Below the pieces are notes generated by a model. The model searched no databases, was not told the DNA's origin, and worked only from the letters and a program-made list of their open reading frames with translations. A program made the translations under genes and the position numbers. Below are positions 1 through 5,189 of a DNA stretch of 6,502 bases, one piece after another. Where the stretch lies: the NCBI GenBank assembly GCA_030630935.1, contig DAOVMD010000180.1, positions 1 through 6,502 on the forward strand. The letters run 5' to 3'. Numbering within the stretch: the first letter of the stretch is position 1; each line of letters begins with the position of its first letter. This DNA comes from Candidatus Mcinerneyibacteriota bacterium (GTDB taxonomy: Bacteria > AUK180 > JAQVHJ01).

Positions 1-109
1 ATGTTAACTTTTTACTTGCTCACTAATCTTTTAACATAATATAATTCACATCTGAAAATAATATCCTTCTTATCTCATATACATAATTTTTCTAAAAAAA
101 AGGGTTTCA

Positions 110-208
110 CTACTGAACACACTGAACACGCCGCTATATTATAGATTGCAATATACTTGTTTGGAGTTGGAGATACTTGTAAAACAACCGAATGTAAAAT
201 TTTCAACA
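110..208. repeat. Degenerate intergenic repeat, copy A
   Basis: Two blocks recur about 4.7 kb away. The 14-mer ACTGAACACGCCGC at 121-134 is identical to 4893-4906; here ACTGAACAC is also directly duplicated (112-120 and 121-129). The block at 158-208 aligns with 4790-4838, with roughly eight substitutions and a few single-base gaps across about 50 bases, including GATACTT and CGAATGT cores. Both copies lie outside genes. The scattered substitutions suggest old, decaying copies of a dispersed non-coding element rather than a recent duplication. Confidence 0.7.
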
Positions 209-225
209 CCCCGAAAAAACGGGGT
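208..225. repeat. GC-rich hairpin in repeat A
   Basis: ACCCCG (208-213) and CGGGGT (220-225) are perfectly complementary around a loop of six A. On the minus strand the loop becomes six T, but no T tract follows the stem on either strand, so this is not a convincing intrinsic terminator. Its role is unknown. Confidence 0.4.
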
Positions 226-362
226 AAACTCCGAACACGAAGAAAAAATAAAATTCGCACCCGAGTTTAACAGGAGTTTAAACGTTGAATAAATTCAACT
301 TGTTAAAATGTTAAAGTGTTTTTATAAAGGCATGCTTTGTATGTGTTCAAATGTTAAAAATT

Positions 363-408
363 ATCTTAGTAAAACCTTACTAAATACATGGTTGACTTTT
401 ACTAAGAT
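363..408. promoter_or_regulatory. Candidate operator: three phased TTAGTAA/TTACTAA boxes
   Basis: A 12-bp perfect inverted repeat (363-374 and 397-408) brackets the -35 region. Within it and between its arms lie three copies of one heptad: TTAGTAA at 366-372 and TTACTAA (its reverse complement) at 377-383 and 399-405. Centre-to-centre distances are 11 and 22 bp, one and two helical turns, so all boxes lie on the same face of the DNA. The third box sits in the -35/-10 spacer. Bound protein would block RNA polymerase. The winged HTH of the first gene of the operon is the natural candidate ligand; this is inferred. Confidence 0.65.
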
Positions 409-420
409 TTGTGTTATAAT
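392..420 (+). promoter_or_regulatory. Sigma70-type promoter of the HTH-NTase/HEPN operon
   Basis: TTGACT (392-397, one mismatch to TTGACA) is followed after exactly 17 bp by a perfect TATAAT (415-420). Transcription should start near 426-428, leaving a leader of only about 10 nt before the ATG at 437. This is the closest match to consensus of any promoter in the window, and it is overlaid by the heptad boxes, which suggests strong but repressible expression. Confidence 0.8.
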
Positions 421-426
421 TATATT

Positions 427-430
427 GAGG
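427..430 (+). promoter_or_regulatory. Ribosome binding site at the extreme 5' end of the operon mRNA
   Basis: GAGG lies 6 nt before the ATG at 437 and 9 nt before a second ATG at 440. Given the TATAAT at 415-420, the predicted transcript begins at about the same base as this site, so the Shine-Dalgarno sequence would sit at or within a base or two of the mRNA 5' end. Confidence 0.55.
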
Positions 431-436
431 TAAGTT

Positions 437-982
437 ATGATGATTAGTTTAAGGTCTAAGGTTATTCAAAAGGTTCTGAGGTATTTCTTTTTGAATGAGG
501 ATGCAGACATTTATTTAAGTGAGCTTGCAGGAATAATCGGAGAAGATGTAGCCAATGTTCACAAGATACTTGTTAAGCTTGAGAAAGAAGGTTTACTAAA
601 TTCGAGTTATCGTGGTAAAGAGAGGTTTTTTTTATTAAATCGAAGATATCCCCTTCTCTCTGCTTACCGTGAGATATTTTCACAAAAATTTGGTTTGCCT
701 GAATTATTAAAATCAATTTTGCGGAATATAAAAGGAATTAGCAAGGCATTTATTTATGGTTCATTTGTAGATGGTCAGTTTGATGAATTTAGCGATATTG
801 ATATTGTCATAATCGGGTCAATTACCAGAAAATTTATTTTAAGTAAATTTACAAAGCTTGAAAAGGAATTAGGCCGGGAACTAAATTTTATTTTATATAC
901 TTCAGAGGAATATCATCAGGAACAAGAAAAGGATCCATTCCTAAAGAATATTTTATCTAATAAAACCATTGATTTAGTATAA
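437..982 (+). CDS. Winged-HTH / MNT-type nucleotidyltransferase, probable autoregulating antitoxin
   Basis: A fusion protein of 181 residues. Residues ~5-68 form a winged helix-turn-helix of ArsR/MarR type: helices at 5-19, 26-34 and 36-50, then a basic wing around YRGKERFF. Residues ~87-155 are a minimal nucleotidyltransferase carrying the exact GSx10DxD signature (G108-S109, D120 and D122; bases 758-802). The late strand reads GRELNFILYT, so N150 appears to stand where many relatives have a third acidic residue, although E148 could substitute. The order HTH, NTase, then the tail 'GRE-N...YTSEEY...PFL' matches a recognisable stand-alone wHTH-nucleotidyltransferase family at full length. The stop codon shares one base with the start of the HEPN gene. 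In HEPN/MNT systems the nucleotidyltransferase neutralises the HEPN RNase by adenylylation. That, plus self-repression through the upstream boxes, is inferred. Start: ATG 437, with 440 possible. Confidence 0.88.
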   Translation: MMISLRSKVIQKVLRYFFLNEDADIYLSELAGIIGEDVANVHKILVKLEKEGLLNSSYRGKERFFLLNRRYPLLSAYREIFSQKFGLPELLKSILRNIKGISKAFIYGSFVDGQFDEFSDIDIVIIGSITRKFILSKFTKLEKELGRELNFILYTSEEYHQEQEKDPFLKNILSNKTIDLV

Positions 983-1389
983 TGAAGAACAGGAAATATT
1001 TCACAAATATAGAATTTTCTAATGAAAGTATTCATAAGTTTTTAGAGTCATCCCATCGAGACTACAAGATTGCAACAGAATCTAAGGAAGAGATTGTTTC
1101 GTTTATGTTTATATATAATAGTATTATCAAAGCATCTATTGCGTTAATGGCTCATCATGGTTTAAAGTTACGCTCAATCCCGGGACATCACAAGATTCTG
1201 TTGGAAACAGTCAAAGAATTATTAGGGTCAAAATTCCAAAGTAATCTTGATCTTTTCCAGGATATGCGAAAGCGAAGAAATTCAGACTTATATAAATGTA
1301 GTATTCATATTAGTAAGACAGAAATTAAAGAATATTTAAAAGAAGCCAAAGCTCTATTACATCACATTAAAAAATTAATAGATAAGTAA
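982..1389 (+). CDS. HEPN-domain protein, probable RNase toxin partner
   Basis: A small all-alpha, basic protein (135 residues). The central helices (FIYNSIIKASIALMAHHG), the PGHH motif at residues 67-70 and the late motif RKRRNSDLY (residues 96-104, bases 1267-1293) match the branch of HEPN proteins that pairs with wHTH-nucleotidyltransferases; I believe this is the SAV_6107-like group. The active-site signature is RxxRNxxxY: the usual HEPN histidine (Rx4-6H) is replaced by Y104, which I read as the normal state of this branch rather than decay. No signal peptide or membrane segment is visible. The ATG overlaps the TAA of the upstream gene (TAATG) and has no Shine-Dalgarno of its own, so it is probably translated by re-initiation after the antitoxin, holding toxin below antitoxin. 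RNase activity is inferred from the family. A regulatory, non-toxic role is the alternative. Confidence 0.82.
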   Translation: MKNRKYFTNIEFSNESIHKFLESSHRDYKIATESKEEIVSFMFIYNSIIKASIALMAHHGLKLRSIPGHHKILLETVKELLGSKFQSNLDLFQDMRKRRNSDLYKCSIHISKTEIKEYLKEAKALLHHIKKLIDK

Positions 1390-1608
1390 CTACTTCGCAA
1401 TTGAAGCTCCTGTGGTTAAATTACATAAAATATTTTTATAAGATAAAAGAGTTTAAATTCGGCGTATCTACAATTTGTTATTTTTCAAGGCCGGAATAAT
1501 AAATTTCGAATCTATGGATAAAACTTTATTCATGATATATTGTGTATAATATTAACCTTGCAACAAACTTATTTTTCTAATATTAAAGAATTCCCTAAAA
1601 AATATTCC
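1390..1608. other. Intergenic spacer after the HEPN gene
   Basis: No gene is visible and no good T-tract terminator follows the HEPN gene. A lone TATAAT occurs at 1545-1550 without a matching -35. ATTCGGC and GCCGGAAT form an imperfect inverted pair about 26 nt apart around 1456-1498. Neither can be given a function from sequence alone. Confidence 0.4.
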
Positions 1609-1637
1609 TTGATTTTTCTATAATTATATGATTTAAT
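1609..1637 (+). promoter_or_regulatory. Candidate promoter of the ATPase-TPR gene
   Basis: TTGATT (1609-1614) is followed after 17 bp by TTTAAT (1632-1637), two and one mismatches from consensus. The start would fall near 1644, just upstream of the AGGAGA at 1647. A nearby TATAAT at 1619-1624 is too close to this -35 to be its partner. The region is so AT-rich that chance matches are likely. Confidence 0.4.
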
Positions 1638-1646
1638 ACTTATTAC

Positions 1647-1652
1647 AGGAGA
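1647..1652 (+). promoter_or_regulatory. Distant Shine-Dalgarno of the ATPase-TPR gene
   Basis: AGGAGA is a good Shine-Dalgarno match but lies 13 nt from the ATG at 1666, longer than the usual 5-9 nt. No alternative ATG, GTG or TTG occurs in frame between it and the in-frame stop at 1621-1623, so the ATG at 1666 must be the start. Initiation may be somewhat weak. Confidence 0.6.
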
Positions 1653-1665
1653 TAAAGTATTTAAA

Positions 1666-4317
1666 ATGGAAGAAACCCGATTTTTCTTTGGCAGAGAGCA
1701 TGAGCAGGCCGAGTTATTTAAAGTAATCCGATCTGCAAATAATAGTCATGGCATACTTTTTTATATAAAGGGAGAGGTTGGTACCGGAAAGACATACCTT
1801 GTTGAGAATTTTTTAGATGGAATTGAAGACCAGATAGAAATAATCAGGATCCGTGGAATTGAATACTTGAAGGATGATGCATACTTTGGTTTACGCATGT
1901 TATTAAGGTCTATTTGGAGAATTGAAGAGACATCGGAAGAAAATTTGACTGAAGTAATTGATAATTTCTTCAATTCAAATGTAATAATTTCATTTATTAA
2001 ACCTTATATAAAATGGTTTCTAAAACTCCCTCTCAATGAACGGGAACAATTTATAATTAATAATTTACAAGATTCCGATAAGCAGGACATGGCACTCGGC
2101 AGTGTAATTAATTTAATTAAATACATTTCTCATGAGAAGACTCTTGTAATATTCATTGATGATTTACATTTTTTAGATCGCTCCACTTCAGTTTTTATTA
2201 GGTATTTATCCCATGAAATTAAGAATAGAAGGATCCTCGGTATTTTTACATCCCTCCCCGAATTTAATTTGGAGAAGGAATTTAATATCACCCGGATTGA
2301 CGAGATGATTTTAACGAATTTCACAAAATCAGAGACCGGGGAATACATTGCAGCATCAGAAGATTGTGAGAAGGTTGATCCAAAATTAATCGATTTTATC
2401 TATAAACGCTGTAAAGGGAATCCCCTCTTCATATTTGAATTTATGGCGCTGATACGAGAGAAGGAATTTCTAAAGAGAGAAGATAACACCCTTACATTAC
2501 AGACTACATTCTCTAATATCCCCAATAAGGTTTCACAGATTATTCTATCGCGATATAATTACTTAAAAACTCCGTACAAGAAGCTTCTTAAGAAAGGAAG
2601 TATTTTTGGAAATGAATTTTCAGATTTAATGTTGACTAAGATGAGTGGAGATGTTGATTTAAATATCTTCCTTGATTATTTAGTTGAGAAAAAGTTCATA
2701 GAGAAAAGCCAGCATTTAGCAAAGGAATCGGAAGGTGAGAACATATATAGATTTTGTCATACAAGTATAAGGGATATAATTTATAATACAATGGCTCCTG
2801 ATGAAAGGAGCATTTACCATAAGGTTGCAGGAGAAGTATTCGAGAGAGAATTTTCCGGTATCGCAAATGATAATCTAAATATTATGATACATCATTTCAA
2901 GAAAGGTAATGTAAAAGATAAATATATTACTTATCTTTTACAGTCTGCAAAGGAAAAAGTTCAGGACTTTGAACTTTCGGAAGCAGAATCATCCTTCATG
3001 CAGCTTCTTGATGAGGGAGTAAAAACATCGGAAGTCTATAAGGGTTTGGGTGATGTATACTTTAAACTTGAAGAATACAAGAAAGCTCTCGATTATTACA
3101 ATGAGATATTTGAATTATCTGATGGTGATGAGGCTCTTACAATTGATTCTGAGATATCAAGGATAAATGTTTTGATAAAATTAGCCAGGTTCAATGATGC
3201 ACAGCAAAAGATTATTCAAGTCGAGAAATTGGTCGAAGATAAATCTGTCTATCTCAAACAATATATTAATATCCTGGACATTAAAGGTAACCTGATGTTG
3301 ATTCAGGGGATATTGGATATTGCTGAAGAATATTTCAATAAGTCCCTGGAGACAAAGTTGAAACATTATGGGGACCTCAACTTAAAAGTTGCAGATAGTT
3401 ATAATAACCTGGGGATAATTTATAGGAAAAAAAACAAGTTAAAGCTTGCTGAAGAATATATTTTAAAGGCACTCGACATTAAAAAGGAATTCCTGGGTGA
3501 GAATCATCCTGAAATTGCAGAGGTCTATAATAGTTTAGCCCTGGTCTACTGGACTGCTAATGACCTTGAGAAAGCTGAGGATTTCTTGACCATTTCAATT
3601 GAAATTAAAAAAATGATCTTTGGTGAGGGACAAGTCTCATTAGCAAAAGGTTATGTTAATCTCGGTGCTTTATATTGGAAAAAACAAAACTATATTGAAG
3701 CGGAAGAATTCTATAAAAACGCATTATGTATTTTAAAGAATGCATTTGGAGAAGAACATTCGAATGTTGCAGTATGTTATTATAACCTCGGTTTATTATA
3801 TTTCATTACTGATGATCTGAACGATGCTGAATTGAATACTAAAAAAGCTCTTGCACTCTGTCTCCTGATCTATGGCGAAGTTCATCCCGAAACTGCTAAA
3901 GCAAATAATACTCTTGGATTAATTTATCTAAGTCGGAATGAACTTAATGAAGCTGAAATACTTGAGAAAAAGGCGTTGGATATTTATGAAAATATCTATG
4001 GACACGATGATGCATTTTTAATTGATGCAATAATCAATATTGCCGAAACCCTTTCTAAGAAATCGGAATTTGATCAGGCAAAAGAATATTTGGACAGAGC
4101 TGCAAAACTGATTGAAAAACTCAATGAAGAAGATTTTCCAATTTATTATTTCAGGTTAAATTATCTCCTTGGCTTATATTATAAAGCAAAGGGAGAAGAA
4201 GATCTTTTAAGTACTACCATTTCAAATGCAAAGCGTGTCGTCGAAAAAATAAAAAGCGTCCCACTATACCCGATGCTCAAGAAACAGGTTGAAGAATTTT
4301 TAGAAGAACATGTATAA
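1666..4317 (+). CDS. AAA_16/STAND-type ATPase with C-terminal 42-residue TPR array
   Basis: A cytoplasmic protein of 883 residues. It opens with the FFGRE box (7-11) typical of AAA_16 ATPases. Walker A GEVGTGKT is at 36-43 (bases 1771-1794), Walker B VIFIDDLHFLD at 161-171 and the KGNPLF box at 250-255. A winged-helix-like segment with the FxHxxxRxxxY signature (363-373, then R381 and H385) closes the NTPase module. An isolated TPR lies around 455-486, and seven kinesin-light-chain-type TPR modules run from 533 to 826, starting at 533, 575, 617, 659, 701, 743 and 785, every one exactly 42 residues. Relatives usually add a kinase, cyclase or LuxR-type DNA-binding domain. Here there is none: the ORF starts two residues after an in-frame spacer that holds a stop at 1621-1623, and the C-terminus (827-883) is plain helix. 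It probably works as an ATP-dependent sensor or scaffold for an unknown partner. Substrate and pathway are unknown. Confidence 0.88.
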   Translation: MEETRFFFGREHEQAELFKVIRSANNSHGILFYIKGEVGTGKTYLVENFLDGIEDQIEIIRIRGIEYLKDDAYFGLRMLLRSIWRIEETSEENLTEVIDNFFNSNVIISFIKPYIKWFLKLPLNEREQFIINNLQDSDKQDMALGSVINLIKYISHEKTLVIFIDDLHFLDRSTSVFIRYLSHEIKNRRILGIFTSLPEFNLEKEFNITRIDEMILTNFTKSETGEYIAASEDCEKVDPKLIDFIYKRCKGNPLFIFEFMALIREKEFLKREDNTLTLQTTFSNIPNKVSQIILSRYNYLKTPYKKLLKKGSIFGNEFSDLMLTKMSGDVDLNIFLDYLVEKKFIEKSQHLAKESEGENIYRFCHTSIRDIIYNTMAPDERSIYHKVAGEVFEREFSGIANDNLNIMIHHFKKGNVKDKYITYLLQSAKEKVQDFELSEAESSFMQLLDEGVKTSEVYKGLGDVYFKLEEYKKALDYYNEIFELSDGDEALTIDSEISRINVLIKLARFNDAQQKIIQVEKLVEDKSVYLKQYINILDIKGNLMLIQGILDIAEEYFNKSLETKLKHYGDLNLKVADSYNNLGIIYRKKNKLKLAEEYILKALDIKKEFLGENHPEIAEVYNSLALVYWTANDLEKAEDFLTISIEIKKMIFGEGQVSLAKGYVNLGALYWKKQNYIEAEEFYKNALCILKNAFGEEHSNVAVCYYNLGLLYFITDDLNDAELNTKKALALCLLIYGEVHPETAKANNTLGLIYLSRNELNEAEILEKKALDIYENIYGHDDAFLIDAIINIAETLSKKSEFDQAKEYLDRAAKLIEKLNEEDFPIYYFRLNYLLGLYYKAKGEEDLLSTTISNAKRVVEKIKSVPLYPMLKKQVEEFLEEHV

Positions 4318-4335
4318 AATAATAATTAAGAAGTA

Positions 4336-4356
4336 ACAATGAACAATGAATAATGA
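4336..4356. repeat. ACAATGA short tandem repeat
   Basis: Three 7-bp units in a row: ACAATGA, ACAATGA, ATAATGA. It begins 18 bases after the stop of the ATPase gene. Simple AATGAACAATGA-type repeats are common in AT-rich spacers and no function is implied. Confidence 0.6.
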
Positions 4357-4360
4357 TTTT

Positions 4361-4383
4361 GCATTAGGGATTGTAATGCTTTT
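4361..4383 (+). terminator. Weak candidate intrinsic terminator after the ATPase-TPR gene
   Basis: GCATTA (4361-4366) pairs with TAATGC (4374-4379) around a 7-nt loop, followed by TTTT and then GTTT. The stem is short, with only two G-C pairs, so termination would be inefficient. It lies 43 nt past the stop codon. Confidence 0.35.
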
Positions 4384-4432
4384 GTTTAGAGTCATTTATG
4401 TCTATTATGAAAACAATTCATAGCCTGGGGAA

Positions 4433-4452
4433 AAGTTTCCTTTCGGAAACTT
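4433..4452 (+). other. Perfect 8-bp hairpin upstream of the strong terminator
   Basis: AAGTTTCC (4433-4440) and GGAAACTT (4445-4452) pair perfectly around the tetraloop TTTC. No T tract follows, so it is not a terminator itself. It lies 26 nt before the terminator hairpin and would be part of the same RNA, either the 3' UTR of the ATPase mRNA or a separate small RNA. Confidence 0.5.
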
Positions 4453-4478
4453 CAGTTCGAGTAAAAAGTAAGTGTTTG

Positions 4479-4501
4479 CTCCCCTAATCGGGGAGTTTTT
4501 T
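4479..4501 (+). terminator. Strong intrinsic terminator
   Basis: CTCCCC (4479-4484) pairs with GGGGAG (4490-4495) around TAATC, followed at once by six T (4496-4501). The stem has five G-C pairs and reads in the direction of the ATPase-TPR gene. It lies 162 nt beyond that gene's stop codon, so the mRNA has a long 3' UTR unless the weak hairpin at 4361-4383 acts first. Confidence 0.85.
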
Positions 4502-4595
4502 ATCTCAAACGTCTCTTACTCATACTCTTACTCTTACTGATAAATAAGATAAACTTTTTTCTTTTCTGCTCTCAATTATCTGCTATCTACTTTCT

Positions 4596-4620
4596 ATTCG
4601 GTTAACGAAATTAACCGAAT
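4596..4620. repeat. Perfect hairpin with 10-bp stem
   Basis: ATTCGGTTAA (4596-4605) and TTAACCGAAT (4611-4620) are exact reverse complements around CGAAA. A second small inverted repeat, GGCAT-TT-ATGCC (4622-4633), follows immediately. No T tract follows on either strand. It could be an extragenic palindrome, a protein-binding site or an RNA hairpin; the sequence does not decide. Confidence 0.55.
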
Positions 4621-4648
4621 TGGCATTTATGCCGTGTATGAAAACAAT

Positions 4649-4696
4649 AAAAAGAAAAGTAAAAAGAAAAGTAAAAAGAAAAGTAAAAAGAAAAAT
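4649..4696. repeat. 12-bp tandem repeat, four units
   Basis: The unit AAAAAGAAAAGT occurs exactly three times (4649-4660, 4661-4672, 4673-4684) and once with a G-to-A change (4685-4696). It is purine-only apart from one T per unit. Such tracts are prone to slippage, so copy number may vary between strains. No gene or promoter is placed so that the number would obviously matter. Confidence 0.85.
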
Positions 4697-4698
4697 AT

Positions 4699-4838
4699 TT
4701 TAACAGGGAACTAACGAGAACTAAAAAAAGACAATTTTTTACAGGGACTGGAAGAGACTTATAATTGGCTTACTTATACTGTTAACATTTGTTTAGAGCT
4801 GAAGATACTTATCAAACAATCGAATGTGAATTTTAACA
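4699..4838. repeat. Degenerate intergenic repeat, copy B
   Basis: Contains two TTTwACAGGGA starts (4699-4709, 4737-4747), the block GACTGGAAGAGACTT (4746-4760) that recurs exactly at 5146-5160 and in altered form at 4927-4942, and the block 4790-4838 that matches 158-208. It has the most complete set of sub-blocks and may best represent the ancestral order: TTTAACAGGGA, GAAGAGACTTATAA, TGTTTAGAGC, GATACTT, CGAATGT. Confidence 0.7.
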
Positions 4839-5003
4839 GGGATGAACGGGTTGGACGTGATAAAAAAAAAGAGAAACAAAATAAAATTAACTACTGAACA
4901 CGCCGCAAAAGAAAAAATTTAACAGTGACTTTAAAGAGACTTATAAGTAACTTATTAATATTGTTTATATTTGTTTAGAGCAATTGATGCTTAAATGAAC
5001 AAA
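4832..5003. repeat. Degenerate intergenic repeat, copy C
   Basis: TTTAACAGGGA (4832-4842) begins it; ACTGAACACGCCGC (4893-4906) is shared with copy A. From TTTAACAGTGA (4918-4928) through AAAGAGACTTATAA to TTTGTTTAGAGC (4970-4981) it parallels copy B at 4737-4799. It then fades into a poorer match (GATGCTTAAATGAACAA against the B sequence). The block order is conserved between copies although the sequence has drifted. Confidence 0.65.
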
Positions 5004-5016
5004 AAAATGCCTCTTT

Positions 5017-5046
5017 CACCGCAGAGAACGCAGAGGACGCAGAGAA
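5017..5046. repeat. GCAGAG 9-bp tandem repeat
   Basis: Three 9-bp units run from 5020: CGCAGAGAA, CGCAGAGGA, CGCAGAGAA, preceded by CAC. The CACCGCAGAG...CGCAGAGG pattern is one I recognise as recurrent in non-coding DNA of many unrelated environmental bacterial genomes. That statement rests on memory, not on a search. Its function is not known to me. Confidence 0.7.
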
Positions 5047-5074
5047 AAATAAAAAACAGAAGATATTCCTTTGC

Positions 5075-5110
5075 AGGTTGACGACCGAAGGGAGGAAATC
5101 CCGCTCGTCC
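5075..5110. repeat. CGACCGAAGGGAG-type dispersed palindromic element
   Basis: Outer arms GACGA (5080-5084) and TCGTC (5105-5109) enclose an inner stem GGGA (5090-5093) with TCCC (5099-5102). The core GACCGAAGGGAGGAAATC closely resembles the GACCGAAGGGAGAAATCT element that recurs in spacers of many environmental genomes (from memory). It is GC-richer than its surroundings, which fits an acquired or separately maintained element. Confidence 0.55.
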
Positions 5111-5141
5111 CAAAGTGAATTCAGGATAAACTTCACGTATC

Positions 5142-5164
5142 GGGAGACTGGAAGAGACTTGTAA
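5142..5164. repeat. Fragment of the intergenic repeat, copy D
   Basis: GACTGGAAGAGACTT at 5146-5160 is identical over 15 bases to 4746-4760, followed by GTAAT against ATAAT. The rest of the repeat is not recognisable here, so this is a truncated copy. Confidence 0.65.
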
Positions 5165-5189
5165 TGGATGCTTTACATCAATACTTTTA

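Larger units (their letters stand above)
1..362. other. Non-coding stretch upstream of the HTH-NTase/HEPN operon
   Basis: I see no gene in this AT-rich stretch. It contains a degenerate intergenic repeat (110-208), a GC-rich hairpin at 208-225 (ACCCCG, six A, CGGGGT), a short hairpin at 284-299 (GTTGAAT-AA-ATTCAAC), and three TGTTAAA heptads (301-307, 309-315, 352-358) just upstream of the operator. A 61-codon reading frame on the minus strand (260-75) lacks any recognisable domain and runs through the repeat, so I do not call it a gene. Confidence 0.6.

Noticed and set aside
75-260. 61-codon minus-strand open frame
   Set aside because: Runs through the repeat copy A, has no domain and no convincing ribosome binding site; low-complexity hydrophobic translation is typical of AT-rich non-coding DNA.
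1761-3366. Three minus-strand open frames inside the ATPase-TPR gene
   Set aside because: Antisense shadows of a gene with clear Walker motifs and TPR periodicity.
4649-5046. Possible CRISPR array from clustered short repeats
   Set aside because: The repeats are either directly tandem (12 or 9 bp) or degenerate; there are no uniform repeats separated by unique spacers, and no cas gene.
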